64,000 nucleotides of DNA from Massilia sp. IC2-278 (GTDB lineage Bacteria; Pseudomonadota; Gammaproteobacteria; Burkholderiales; Burkholderiaceae_D), in NCBI RefSeq assembly GCF_020708045.1, contig NZ_JAJFES010000011.1:62001-126000 (forward strand), in the 5' to 3' direction. Shown in pieces: positions 45,256 through 57,247 of this stretch. Position 1 is the stretch's first letter; each line of letters begins with the position of its first letter. The position numbers and the translations under genes were made by a program. The notes beneath the pieces were generated by a model. The model had not been told where the DNA came from and made no database searches. It saw only the letters and a program-made list of their open reading frames with translations.

Positions 45256-46806
45256 TTACTTGGCGCGGCGCTTGAAGTCGCGCGGACGAAAGCCCAGCAC
45301 ACCCAGCACGCCGAAGTAGGTGATCCCACACAGGGCGATGATGCCGAGCAGGGCGCCTGCGCGCAGCAGCGGATGGGCGCGCAGCGCGATCCAGTCGAAC
45401 TGGACCTGGCTGAACCAGGCCACGGCCCCCATCACCGACACCGCCACCACCAGTTTGACGAAGAAAGCACCCCAGCCCGGCAGCGGCACGTAGATACCGC
45501 GCTTGCGCAGGCCGCGGAAGAGCAGGGCGGCGTTCAGGCAGGCGGCGACGCCGATCGACAGCGCCAGTCCGGCCACGCCCAGCAGCGGCACGAAGACCAG
45601 GTTCATCAGCTGGGTCGCGACCAGTGTGCCGACCGCGATGTACACCGGCGTGCGCACTTCCTGGCGCGCGAAAAAGGCCGGCGCCAGGGTCTTGACCAGG
45701 ATGAAGCCGAGCAGGCCGGCGCTGTAAGCCATCAGCGGCAACGAGGAGGCATCCACGTCGGCGGCGTCAAACGCGCCGTAGTGGAACAGGGTCGAGATCA
45801 TCGGCGTGGCCATGGTGGCGAGACCGACAGCTGCCGGGATCGACAGCAGGAAGGTCAGGCGCAGGCCCCAGTCGAGCAGCGAGGAGTATTCCTGGGTGTC
45901 GCCTTCGGTATTCGCCTTGGCCAGGCCCGGCAGCAAGATGGTGCCCAGGGCCACGCCGAGCAGGGCGGTCGGGAGTTCCATCAGGCGGTCGGCGTACTGC
46001 AGCGCGGTGACGGCGCCGGCGGCCAGGCTGGCGGCAATCGTGGTGTTGATCAGCAGGCTGATCTGGGCCGCGGCCACGGCGAACACGGCCGGCCCCATCT
46101 TGCCGAGCATGCGGCGCACGCCGGCGTCGCGCAGGCCGGTTAGGGGATTGATCGACAGGCGCGGCAGCATGCCGAGCTTGATCAGCGGCGGCAGCTGGAG
46201 CGCCACCTGCAGCACGCCGCCGATGCACACGCCGACCGCCATCGCATAGATCGGCTGCTCGAAATAATCGGACAGCACGACGGCGGCAAAGATGAAGGAG
46301 AGGTTCAGCAGCACCGGCGTAAAGGCCGGAATCTTGAACTGGCGCCAGGTGTTCAGCACGCCGCTGGCCATGGCAACGAAGGCCATGCAGGCGATGTAGG
46401 GGAACATCATGCGCGTCATGACCACCGCCGCGTCGAAGGCAGCCGGCTCGCGCTGCAGCCCGCCGCCGATCCAGAGGATCAGGACCGGGGCGGCGATGAT
46501 GCCGACGATACTGGTCAGCACGGTCGCCCAGATCAGCACGGTGGCGACGTGGTCGACCAGGGTCTTGGTCGCTTCCTGGCCGTGTTTCGTCTTGTATTCG
46601 GTGAGGATGGGCACGAAGGCCTGGGAGAACGCGCCCTCGGCGAACAGGCGCCGCAGCAGGTTCGGCAGGCGGAACGCGATGTTGAAGGCGTCGGTGAAAT
46701 TCGAGGCACCGAAGGCGGCGGCGAACAGGCTTTCGCGCAACAGTCCGGTGATGCGCGACACCATGGTCATGCTGGAGATGGCGGCGAGGGTCTTGAGCAG
46801 ATTCAT
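45256..46806 (-). CDS. murJ: Lipid II flippase MurJ
   Basis: Essential inner-membrane flippase for peptidoglycan precursors, MOP superfamily, 516 residues with 14 expected membrane helices. The N-terminus MNLLKTLAAISSMTMVSRIT and the following GLLRESLFAAAFGAS are highly typical, with the essential Arg residues in SRITGLLRE and LPNLLRRLFAEGAFSQAFVP. It is divergent from rpsT. A perfect TATAAT on the minus strand at 46815-46820 sits only 8 bases before the ATG, so the transcript may have almost no leader, though no good -35 is visible. Confidence 0.96.
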   Translation of the reverse strand: MNLLKTLAAISSMTMVSRITGLLRESLFAAAFGASNFTDAFNIAFRLPNLLRRLFAEGAFSQAFVPILTEYKTKHGQEATKTLVDHVATVLIWATVLTSIVGIIAAPVLILWIGGGLQREPAAFDAAVVMTRMMFPYIACMAFVAMASGVLNTWRQFKIPAFTPVLLNLSFIFAAVVLSDYFEQPIYAMAVGVCIGGVLQVALQLPPLIKLGMLPRLSINPLTGLRDAGVRRMLGKMGPAVFAVAAAQISLLINTTIAASLAAGAVTALQYADRLMELPTALLGVALGTILLPGLAKANTEGDTQEYSSLLDWGLRLTFLLSIPAAVGLATMATPMISTLFHYGAFDAADVDASSLPLMAYSAGLLGFILVKTLAPAFFARQEVRTPVYIAVGTLVATQLMNLVFVPLLGVAGLALSIGVAACLNAALLFRGLRKRGIYVPLPGWGAFFVKLVVAVSVMGAVAWFSQVQFDWIALRAHPLLRAGALLGIIALCGITYFGVLGVLGFRPRDFKRRAK

Positions 46807-46872
46807 GGGCCGAGATTATAACTGTGCAACACCCGGCGCGGCCCTGCTTCAGTGGCTTTTGTGAATAATGAA

Positions 46873-46901
46873 TTGCTAGGAGGGGATTCCTTCGCTATAA
46901 T
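46873..46901 (+). promoter_or_regulatory. Sigma-70 promoter of rpsT
   Basis: TTGCTA (46873-46878) and a perfect TATAAT (46896-46901) are 17 bases apart, ahead of a ~107-base leader to the rpsT ATG. Long leaders are common for ribosomal protein genes under autoregulation. Confidence 0.75.
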
Positions 46902-47015
46902 CGTGGGCTGTACTGAATTCTGTTAGCAGACACTTATGTTTGGCAGGCACTGGAATGGGCCAGTTTGACTCGCTAATGTTTGCAAACGCAACTTGACCCC
47001 GATTTAGGAAATTCC

Positions 47016-47282
47016 ATGGCAAATACCGCACAAGCACGCAAGCGCGCTCGTCAAGCAGTTAAGCAAAACGCACACAACAGCGCCCAGCGCTCGACCCTGC
47101 GTACCGCAATCAAGGCCGTCCGCAAAGCCATCCAGGCTGGCGACAAGGCCGCTGCAACCAGCATCTTCCAGTCGTCCGTGTCGACCATCGACAGCATCGC
47201 CGACAAGAAGATCATCCACAAGAACAAGGCCGCTCGCCACAAGAGCCGCCTGGCTGCTGCCCTGAAAGCCCTGTCGGCCTAA
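47016..47282 (+). CDS. rpsT: 30S ribosomal protein S20
   Basis: Small 16S rRNA-binding protein of 88 residues, strongly basic and alpha-helical. It begins [20 protein letters not shown] and ends [13 protein letters not shown], as in the family. TAGGAA lies 7 bases before ATG 47016. rpsT is typically a single-gene unit beside murJ in betaproteobacteria. It has its own promoter upstream and a terminator 53 bp downstream. Confidence 0.97.
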   Translation: MANTAQARKRARQAVKQNAHNSAQRSTLRTAIKAVRKAIQAGDKAAATSIFQSSVSTIDSIADKKIIHKNKAARHKSRLAAALKALSA

Positions 47283-47334
47283 TAGACCGGTTGGCGCGCG
47301 GCACACGCCGCGCTGGCAGTACAGTGGAAGAAAG

Positions 47335-47364
47335 ACCCGCCCGATGCATGTCCGGCGGGTTTTT
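47335..47364 (+). terminator. Rho-independent terminator of rpsT
   Basis: ACCCGCC (47335-47341) pairs with GGCGGGT (47354-47360), followed by TTTT. Confidence 0.85.
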
Positions 47365-47399
47365 CCGCTTTGTGCTGTCGGGTTTGATGTTGGGTTGTC

Positions 47400-47543
47400 G
47401 TAGGGTGGACACCTGTGTCCACGCTGTCTGACCGGTCGATTCGAGGCAAAGTATCGCGTAGCTCTGCGAAACTGTGTGGTGTGCATGAGTGCGACCACGT
47501 GGGCACGTCATTGATGCCCCCGGCATCAATGACCCCACCCTAC
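47400..47543. repeat. REPIN-like inverted pair of REP elements
   Basis: The left REP (47400-47424) reads GTAGG followed by the hairpin GTGGACAC/GTGTCCAC. The right REP (47495-47543) is in the opposite direction, ends CCACCCTAC and carries a different, longer stem: GTCATTGATGCC (47507-47518) with GGCATCAATGAC (47522-47533). About 70 bases separate the two. The GTAG tetranucleotides face outward, as in REP doublets mobilised by REP-associated tyrosine transposases. Confidence 0.75.
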
Positions 47544-47569
47544 AACGTCAACACCCCAGCCAACATCGG

Positions 47570-48373
47570 TTAATTTCGTGCCGAGGTCCACGCCAAACAC
47601 CCGGCCACCCACGCCGAATTGCTCACCACCCAGGCCCCATGCCGGTAGAGCTGGCCGGTCCTGCTCTTGTCCCGCACATCGAGCGCCCACACGTCCCCCG
47701 ACGGCGCCGACCACAAGATCCGCCCGTCCACCGCGTCGATCCCCGCGAACACCTGCGCCGGCGTCGTGCCCGGCTTGAAGAACACCATCACCGTATTCAC
47801 GTTCGGCGGCGGCAGCGCCGCCATCGGCCCGCCGACCAGCACCGCCGCCACCAGCATCGCCGCGCCGGCCTTACCGCCGAGCGCGCCGCCATTCCGGTCG
47901 CGCCCCAGCCACCAGCCCAGCGCCGCGACTGCCACCCCGAACACGAAGAACCACAGCAAGTCCCAGAACAGCACGTTTTCGCTGTCGAGCCGAATCCGGT
48001 GGATGCCCAGCACCCAGTGCGACAGCACTCCATCGAGCATATGCCAGGCCCCAAACCCGATCAGGGCCTTGGCAAGCAGCAGCCGGTCGCCGCCAGGCGC
48101 GGACAGGCTGTGCCGTCCTTTCCACAATTTCCACAGTCCGGCAAACGCAATCACGTACATCAGCAAGTGGAAGAAGCCATCCGCCATGATCTGCAGCCGG
48201 ATGTCCTGGAAGGGCGGGCGCGTGACCAGCGACAGCAAATGGTGCCACTGCAAAATTTGGTGCAGCAGGATGCCGTCGAAGAAGCCGCCCAGACCAAAGC
48301 CCAGCAGGAAGCCGGCCCAGCCGAGCGAGCGCAGCGCGGGAATGGCGAAGGCATCGGACTGGCGTACGCTCAT
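47570..48373 (-). CDS. DUF2243 membrane protein
   Basis: A 267-residue inner-membrane protein. The first ~155 residues are the DUF2243 domain: GWAGFLLGFGLGGFFDGILL followed by HQILQWHH, with several histidines near membrane helices, and later GAWHMLDGVLSHWVLGIHRI. A transmembrane segment at about 165-200 leads to a periplasmic C-terminal section (VMVFFKPGTTPAQVFAGIDA, WALDVRDKS) that resembles the tail found in some cytochrome-oxidase-associated proteins. AGGAG lies 7 bases before ATG 48373 on this strand. Function is unknown; the histidines hint at metal or haem binding. Confidence 0.8.
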   Translation of the reverse strand: MSVRQSDAFAIPALRSLGWAGFLLGFGLGGFFDGILLHQILQWHHLLSLVTRPPFQDIRLQIMADGFFHLLMYVIAFAGLWKLWKGRHSLSAPGGDRLLLAKALIGFGAWHMLDGVLSHWVLGIHRIRLDSENVLFWDLLWFFVFGVAVAALGWWLGRDRNGGALGGKAGAAMLVAAVLVGGPMAALPPPNVNTVMVFFKPGTTPAQVFAGIDAVDGRILWSAPSGDVWALDVRDKSRTGQLYRHGAWVVSNSAWVAGCLAWTSARN

Positions 48374-48742
48374 GGCAACTCCTGGCAAATGGTGGGGAGG
48401 GAAAACCTGGGCACATGCTAACGCGTTCGCGCACTGCCGAGCGCCCGGCAGGCGGTGCGGGGAGGAGGGCTGTTGGGATGCTAAAGCTATAGCGTCTAGT
48501 AAAATACTGGTGCATAATGTGAAACGCGCGTCTTATGTCTTATAGAAGAGTTGACGCAGTGCTCCAGGAGAGCCGAGCAGCGGGGCAGGCCCGGACGTAT
48601 CGTCCATCGCGCGCTGTCCATCGTGCGCCAAGCGGAGTAGTATCGGCGCGTGGATGGCGTGCCGCCCGACAGCGGGCGCAGACAGGCCTTATTTATTAGT
48701 TAGACATTCGCGATACCGTCGCGAGAACCGAGGAAATAGTGC
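48374..48742. other. 369-bp spacer with icd promoter region
   Basis: It separates the divergent DUF2243 and icd genes. The one clear signal is the ACTGGTGCATAATG block with a TCTTAT repeat at 48506-48550. The 190 bases after it form a long icd leader without an obvious gene or hairpin terminator. GAGGAAAT precedes the icd ATG. Confidence 0.6.
48506..48550 (+). promoter_or_regulatory. Promoter/operator of monomeric icd, motif shared with the second icd
   Basis: ACTGGTGCATAATG (48506-48519) contains a probable -10, CATAAT at 48513-48518. Downstream lie tandem TCTTAT units (48531-48536 and 48538-48543) running into TATAGAAGAG. The same 14-mer plus a TCTTATAGAG block lies ahead of the other isocitrate dehydrogenase gene at 51.9 kb. 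The downstream block would suit a repressor site; no -35 is convincing. Confidence 0.6.
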
Positions 48743-50974
<2,232 letters not shown>

Positions 50975-51016
50975 TTGAAGTCGTGGCGCGGCCCTGCCGC
51001 GCAATGAAGTGAAATA

Positions 51017-51052
51017 AAAACCCGCCAGATCAGCTTGATCTGGCGGGTTTTG
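51017..51052 (+). terminator. Rho-independent terminator of monomeric icd
   Basis: AAACCCGCCAGATCA (51018-51032) pairs with TGATCTGGCGGGTTT (51036-51050) around a three-base loop, with flanking A and T runs. Confidence 0.93.
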
Positions 51053-51058
51053 TTTTTT

Positions 51059-51247
51059 GTAGGGTGGGCACTCCGTGCCCACGCGGACGTATGCGCCATG
51101 TTAGCCTAAAGGCGCGGAAATAACGTGCGCGGTCGTTGCCAGCGTTCGCGGAGCATCCCGGATGCCGCCGGCGGCCTGCGGCTTGTCGGGTTCTCATCCG
51201 GCTAACGCTGCATCGCCTTCCGCGTGGGCACGGAGTGCCCACCCTAC
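51059..51247. repeat. REPIN: outward-facing REP pair, 189 bp
   Basis: The left REP (51059-51086) is GTAGG, then GTGGGCAC, TCC, GTGCCCAC, then GCGG. The right REP (51220-51247) is its exact inverse. Between them, GTTAGCC and GGCTAAC near the two inner edges extend the symmetry. The interior is otherwise unlike that of the REPIN at 56.9 kb, while the ends are almost the same. Confidence 0.82.
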
Positions 51248-51271
51248 GTGTTCAATATTTCGATATAAACA

Positions 51272-51295
51272 GCGTCGTCGGCATGCCAACGACGC
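51272..51295 (-). terminator. Possible terminator of the pseudouridine synthase gene
   Basis: GCGTCGT (51272-51278) pairs with ACGACGC (51289-51295); on the minus strand a T-rich stretch follows (TGTTTATAT). Its T run is imperfect. Confidence 0.4.
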
Positions 51296-51297
51296 GT

Positions 51298-51864
51298 TCA
51301 ACGTCCCGGCTTTAAAGCGGCGACCGGCACCTCGATATATTCGCCCGGCATCAGCGGATGCGTCGCCAGCGAAAACGGCCCGATACTGCTGCGCACCAAT
51401 CTCAAGGTCGGCAAGCCCACCGCCGCCGTCATCCTCCGCACCTGCCGGTTCTTGCCTTCCTCCAGCGTGATCGCAATCCACCCCGTCGGCTTGTCCGCGC
51501 GCGACCGGATCGGCGGGTTGCGCGGCCACAGCCATTCCGGCTCTGCAATGCGCACCGCGCGGCAGGGTTTCGTGACGAAGTCGCCCAGGTCGAGCGGCGC
51601 TTGCAGCCGTGCCAGCGCATCGGCATCGGGCACGCCATCCACCTGCACCAGGTAGGTCTTGGCTTCCTTGTGGTCGGGGTGGGCGATCTTGTGCTGCAGC
51701 TTGCCGTCGTCGGTGAGCAGCATCAGGCCTTCGCTGTCGGCGTCCAGGCGGCCGGCCGGGTAGATGTTGGGAATGTCGAGGTAATCGGCCAGCGATTGCC
51801 TGCCTTCCTGCGGGCTGAACTGGCACAGGACCTGGAAGGGTTTATTGAAGAGAATCAGGGGCAT
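51298..51864 (-). CDS. 23S rRNA pseudouridine synthase, RluB/RluE/RluF family
   Basis: RsuA-type pseudouridine synthase of 188 residues that isomerises a uridine in 23S rRNA. The catalytic Asp41 is in [18 protein letters not shown]; the start is [18 protein letters not shown] and the C-terminal [20 protein letters not shown] matches the family. There is no S4 domain, so it is closest to RluE. A longer frame upstream would run through the icd promoter region, so ATG 51864 is the natural start, although no ribosome site is evident. The exact target uridine is inferred only from the short architecture. Confidence 0.9.
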   Translation of the reverse strand: MPLILFNKPFQVLCQFSPQEGRQSLADYLDIPNIYPAGRLDADSEGLMLLTDDGKLQHKIAHPDHKEAKTYLVQVDGVPDADALARLQAPLDLGDFVTKPCRAVRIAEPEWLWPRNPPIRSRADKPTGWIAITLEEGKNRQVRRMTAAVGLPTLRLVRSSIGPFSLATHPLMPGEYIEVPVAALKPGR

Positions 51865-51913
51865 GGAGAAGCTGAAAAGGGTTCGGACTGCCGAGCGTGG
51901 CGCGCCGCACAAG

Positions 51914-51950
51914 ACTGGTGCATAATGCAAGACGCCATCTCTTATAGAGG
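51914..51950 (+). promoter_or_regulatory. Promoter/operator of dimeric icd, motif shared with the first icd
   Basis: ACTGGTGCATAATG (51914-51927) is identical to the block before monomeric icd. CTCTTATAGAG (51939-51949) follows, 6 bases closer than its counterpart there. CATAAT at 51921-51926 is a probable -10. Start to ATG would be about 110 bases. Confidence 0.62.
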
Positions 51951-52044
51951 ACCAAGCCGGCATTGTAATGTAATCCCAGACCATGCCTGCAGCGCCAGAA
52001 GCAGCGAGCTGTTACCCTGCCACGCGACCATTTCGGAGAACACG

Positions 52045-53307
52045 ATGTACCAACATATCCACGTACCCGCCGACGGCCAGAAAATCACCGTCAACGCCGA
52101 TTTTTCGCTGACTGTACCAGACAACCCGGTCATCCCCTACATCGAGGGCGACGGCACCGGCGCCGACATCACCCCGGTGATGCGCAAGGTGGTCGATGCG
52201 GCGGTGGCCAAGGCCTATGGCGGTGCGCGCCAGATCAGCTGGATGGAAATCTTTGCCGGCGAAAAGGCGACGAGCGTGTACGGTCCGGACGTCTGGCTGC
52301 CCGAGGAAACATTGGCGGTGCTGAAGGAGTACGTGGTCTCGATCAAGGGTCCGCTGACCACGCCGGTCGGCGGCGGCATCCGTTCGCTGAACGTGGCCCT
52401 GCGCCAGGAACTCGATTTGTACGTCTGCCTGCGCCCGGTGCGGTATTTCGCCGGCGTGCCATCGCCGCTGAAGCAGCCGGAAAAGACCGACATGGTGATC
52501 TTCCGCGAAAACTCCGAAGACATCTACGCCGGCATCGAATGGGCGGCAGGGTCGGAAGGCGTGCAGAAACTGATCGCCTTCCTGACGAACGAGATGGGCG
52601 TGAAAAAGATCCGCTTCCCGGAAACCTCGGGCCTGGGCATCAAGCCGGTCTCGCGCGAAGGCACCGAGCGCCTGGTGCGCAAGGCGATCCAGTACGCGAT
52701 CGACAACGACAAGCCCTCGGTGACGATCGTCCACAAGGGCAACATCATGAAGTACACCGAAGGTGGCTTCCGCGATTGGGCCTATGCGCTGGCGCAAAAG
52801 GAATTCGGCGCCGAGTTGATCGATGGCGGCCCATGGTGCAAGTTCAAAAATCCAAAGACCGGACGCGACATCATGGTCAAGGATTCGATCGCCGACGCCT
52901 TCCTGCAGCAGATCCTGCTGCGCCCGGCCGAATACAGCGTGATCGCCACCCTGAATTTGAACGGTGACTATATCTCGGATGCGCTGGCGGCCCAGGTCGG
53001 CGGCATCGGCATTGCGCCGGGCGCGAATATGTCGGATTCAGTGGCGATGTTCGAAGCCACCCACGGCACCGCGCCGAAATACGCGGGCAAGGATTATGTG
53101 AATCCCGGTTCCCTGATCCTGTCGGCCGAAATGATGCTGCGCCATATGGGCTGGGTCGAGGCGGCCGGCCTGATCATCGCGGCTATGGAAAAGGCCATTC
53201 AGTCGAAACGCGTGACCTACGATTTCGCGCGCCTGATGGAAAACGCGACCCAGGTATCGTGTTCCGGATTCGGCGACGTCATGATCGAGCAGATGCAATC
53301 GGCATGA
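52045..53307 (+). CDS. icd: NADP-dependent isocitrate dehydrogenase, dimeric type
   Basis: Homodimeric TCA-cycle enzyme of 420 residues, the E. coli Icd type. Visible features are [40 protein letters not shown] with the isocitrate-binding serine, [31 protein letters not shown], and the metal/cofactor region [20 protein letters not shown] followed by [23 protein letters not shown] precedes ATG 52045. It is not homologous in an obvious way to the monomeric enzyme encoded upstream. Having both adjacent suggests different expression conditions or kinetic roles. Confidence 0.96.
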   Translation: MYQHIHVPADGQKITVNADFSLTVPDNPVIPYIEGDGTGADITPVMRKVVDAAVAKAYGGARQISWMEIFAGEKATSVYGPDVWLPEETLAVLKEYVVSIKGPLTTPVGGGIRSLNVALRQELDLYVCLRPVRYFAGVPSPLKQPEKTDMVIFRENSEDIYAGIEWAAGSEGVQKLIAFLTNEMGVKKIRFPETSGLGIKPVSREGTERLVRKAIQYAIDNDKPSVTIVHKGNIMKYTEGGFRDWAYALAQKEFGAELIDGGPWCKFKNPKTGRDIMVKDSIADAFLQQILLRPAEYSVIATLNLNGDYISDALAAQVGGIGIAPGANMSDSVAMFEATHGTAPKYAGKDYVNPGSLILSAEMMLRHMGWVEAAGLIIAAMEKAIQSKRVTYDFARLMENATQVSCSGFGDVMIEQMQSA

Positions 53308-53365
53308 TGCGCTCGCCGCCTGTATTCGCCGCGGGTATTAATTCCTGGCGATAGAAAGGAATGCA

Positions 53366-53617
53366 GTGGACGGCGAGAAGGAATACGAACAAATCGGGCG
53401 CATGATATATGGCTTGCATCGCGCCGGCCTGGATGAAGAACGACTGAAGGAACTGGCGCTTGACGCCACGCATCCCGAACAGGCGGCCCGGGCAGGGCGC
53501 ATGCTGCAGCTATTCGAGGAGATCGTCGGCCGGGGTGGCCGGCGTCTCGAAGGCGACCAGTTAACGGCTGCCCTCGAGGAAGCCTGGCGCCTGTTCCAGG
53601 CGCTGCACGGCGAGTAA
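53366..53617 (+). CDS. Hypothetical small protein, 83 residues
   Basis: A GTG-started frame of 83 residues with a good ribosome site (AAGGA, 6 bases upstream). The product is acidic and helical: YEQIGRMIYGLHRAGLDEER, LKELALDATHPEQAARAGRM, LEEAWRLFQALHGE. There is no signal peptide or membrane helix. It lies 58 bp after icd, converging on the cold-shock gene, and may be co-transcribed with icd. I do not recognise a family. Coding-like composition and the ribosome site are the only support. Confidence 0.55.
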   Translation: MDGEKEYEQIGRMIYGLHRAGLDEERLKELALDATHPEQAARAGRMLQLFEEIVGRGGRRLEGDQLTAALEEAWRLFQALHGE

Positions 53618-53628
53618 GAAAAGCAGGC

Positions 53629-53655
53629 GAAAAAAAACCCCGCCGGAGCGGGGTT
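53629..53655 (-). terminator. Rho-independent terminator of the cold-shock gene
   Basis: AACCCCGC (53636-53643) pairs with GCGGGGTT (53648-53655) around CGGA. On the minus strand the stem is followed by a T run (the A run at 53629-53637), so it serves the cold-shock gene. Confidence 0.85.
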
Positions 53656-53683
53656 CTTCGCAGTGGCTTTCCGCCAGGGCCGA

Positions 53684-53887
53684 TTACATGCCCTGGATGT
53701 TGGAAGCTTGCTTGCCTTTAGGGCCTTGCGTGACTTCGAATTGGACTTTCTGACCTTCTTTGAGGGTCTTAAAACCGTTCATATTGATCGCGGAGAAGTG
53801 TGCAAACAGATCCTCGCCGCCGTCATCTGGAGTGATGAAGCCAAAGCCTTTGGAATCATTGAACCACTTAACAGTACCAGTTGCCAT
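53684..53887 (-). CDS. cspA: Cold-shock protein
   Basis: A 67-residue single-domain OB-fold RNA/ssDNA chaperone: [20 protein letters not shown] contains RNP1 (KGFGFI), and DLFAHFSAI matches the RNP2 region (usually VFVHFSAI). It ends in [10 protein letters not shown], close to QAANVTPL-type endings. ATG 53887 is chosen because it starts the domain. A ~75-base leader precedes it, with a perfect 16-bp palindrome, as often seen in cold-shock mRNAs whose leaders are structured. The gene is transcribed towards icd. Confidence 0.95.
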   Translation of the reverse strand: MATGTVKWFNDSKGFGFITPDDGGEDLFAHFSAINMNGFKTLKEGQKVQFEVTQGPKGKQASNIQGM

Positions 53888-53929
53888 AAAAGAACTTTCA
53901 AATAAAAACAAATCACACGAGCCATAAAA

Positions 53930-53945
53930 GCAAGAAGCTTCTTGC
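53930..53945. promoter_or_regulatory. Palindrome in the cold-shock gene leader
   Basis: GCAAGAAGCTTCTTGC is a perfect 16-bp palindrome about 43 bases upstream of the cspA ATG, within the predicted 5' leader. It could form a hairpin or bind a dimeric protein. Confidence 0.6.
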
Positions 53946-53968
53946 CCCCTCCTCAGCCTGCTCACTTC

Positions 53969-53997
53969 TTATCAACAAGTACATAAGTACATGTCAA
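53969..53997 (-). promoter_or_regulatory. Sigma-70 promoter of the cold-shock gene
   Basis: On the minus strand a perfect TTGACA (53992-53997) and TGATAA (53969-53974) are 17 bases apart. The start would be near 53962, giving a leader of about 75 bases. Confidence 0.75.
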
Positions 53998-54185
53998 TGT
54001 TTGCATTGTTGATGCACTAAAGTTGTAAGTCAAGCCCTTTAAAGCAACTGTTGCTAAATTCTTCACACGACCTGCATCGCCCCCTCTTGATTTCTGCAAT
54101 CGGAACGCCATCTGCGCTTTCAACGGAAAACAAGTAAGATGAAGGCAAGTCGAAGTGATCTGATCGCTGCGTCTGATCTTTACGC

Positions 54186-54213
54186 TTGGCATCATCCTTG
54201 AAAGCATTAGAAT
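54186..54213 (+). promoter_or_regulatory. clpS promoter placed for a leaderless mRNA
   Basis: TTGGCA (54186-54191) and TAGAAT (54208-54213) are 16 bases apart. Seven bases after the -10 is base 54220, the A of the clpS ATG. No ribosome-binding sequence is present upstream of the ATG. Confidence 0.6.
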
Positions 54214-54219
54214 ACGCCC

Positions 54220-54518
54220 ATGGCAACGAAGCACGATACCGAACAGCTGCTGGAGCGGCAGACGATTAAACCACCGCCCCTGTATCAGGTGGCGTTGCTG
54301 AATGACGACTACACGCCGATGGAATTCGTGGTGGCCATCATTCAGGAGTACTTCAACAAGGATCGCGAGACGGCGACGCAGATCATGCTTTCCGTGCACC
54401 GCCATGGTAAAGGCGTGTGTGGCGTGTTTTCCAAAGATATAGCGTGTACCAAAGTGGAGTTTGTCTTAACGCATGCGCGCAAGGCGGGTCACCCCCTGCA
54501 GTGCGTGATGGAGGAAGT

Positions 54519-54522
<4 letters not shown>
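54220..54522 (+). CDS. clpS: ATP-dependent Clp protease adapter ClpS
   Basis: Adapter of 100 residues that brings N-degron substrates to ClpA-ClpP. The conserved core is [20 protein letters not shown] (N-degron pocket residues Asn-Asp-Asp), [20 protein letters not shown] and [12 protein letters not shown]. Its stop overlaps the clpA start by ATGA, so the two are translated together. The upstream promoter predicts a leaderless transcript. Confidence 0.96.
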
Positions 54523-56819
<2,297 letters not shown>

Positions 56820-56852
56820 TTGGGATGAACTGAGCTCGATCGCTTCACAAAG

Positions 56853-56878
56853 AACCGCGCCTTGTGCGCGGTTTTTTT
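56853..56878 (+). terminator. Rho-independent terminator of clpSA
   Basis: AACCGCGC (56853-56860) pairs with GCGCGGTT (56865-56872), running into seven T residues. Confidence 0.92.
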
Positions 56879-56922
56879 ATGCCTGAGTAATCGAGAACTT
56901 CACATATCTGGCTACGTTCCCC

Positions 56923-57119
56923 GTAGGGTGGGCACCCCGTGCCCACGCGGAACGATGCGCATGGTTGACGCATCGGGGCGACGCAAATGATGCATTCCGA
57001 CTAAGCATCCAAAAGCGTCTCGTTAGCGCCAACAATCATGGCCGACGCCGCGGAGCGAATCTGCAGCCAACAATGCCAGACGCGCACGTAACCGCGTGGG
57101 CACGGAGTGCCCACCCTAC
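56923..57119. repeat. REPIN: outward-facing REP pair, 197 bp
   Basis: The left REP (56923-56950) is GTAGG, GTGGGCAC, CCC, GTGCCCAC, GCGG. The right REP (57092-57119) is the inverse copy with spacer GGA, identical to the right REP at 51.2 kb. The interior differs from the 51-kb element. Confidence 0.82.
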
Positions 57120-57247
57120 GATTGCGTCCGCGACTTCGCATGACCGCAACTCGACACACACGGTCAGGTTTTTTTGCATGTATGCACGCCACCTCATGCA
57201 TTCCATATGGCAAACTCATTTTCTTTTGCCAACTTGCCACCACTCGC

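Larger units (their letters stand above)
50975..51297. other. 323-bp spacer: terminators and a REPIN
   Basis: Between convergent icd and the pseudouridine synthase gene lie the icd terminator, the REPIN at 51059-51247 and a hairpin at 51272-51295 that could end the minus-strand gene. No gene is visible. Confidence 0.7.
53888..54219. other. 332-bp divergent spacer between cspA and clpS
   Basis: It holds the cspA leader and promoter (53888-53997) and the clpS promoter at its right end. It is AT-rich for this genome throughout. No gene is visible in 54000-54180. Confidence 0.65.
56820..57247. other. 428-bp spacer: terminator, REPIN, protease upstream region
   Basis: It contains the clpA terminator and the REPIN (56923-57119). 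The remaining 128 bases before the S41 protease gene hold no clear promoter. No gene is seen. Confidence 0.65.

Noticed and set aside
51865..51984. Longer N-terminus for the pseudouridine synthase
   Set aside because: The extra 40 codons cross the icd promoter motif in reverse and do not match the family; the domain starts at [10 protein letters not shown].
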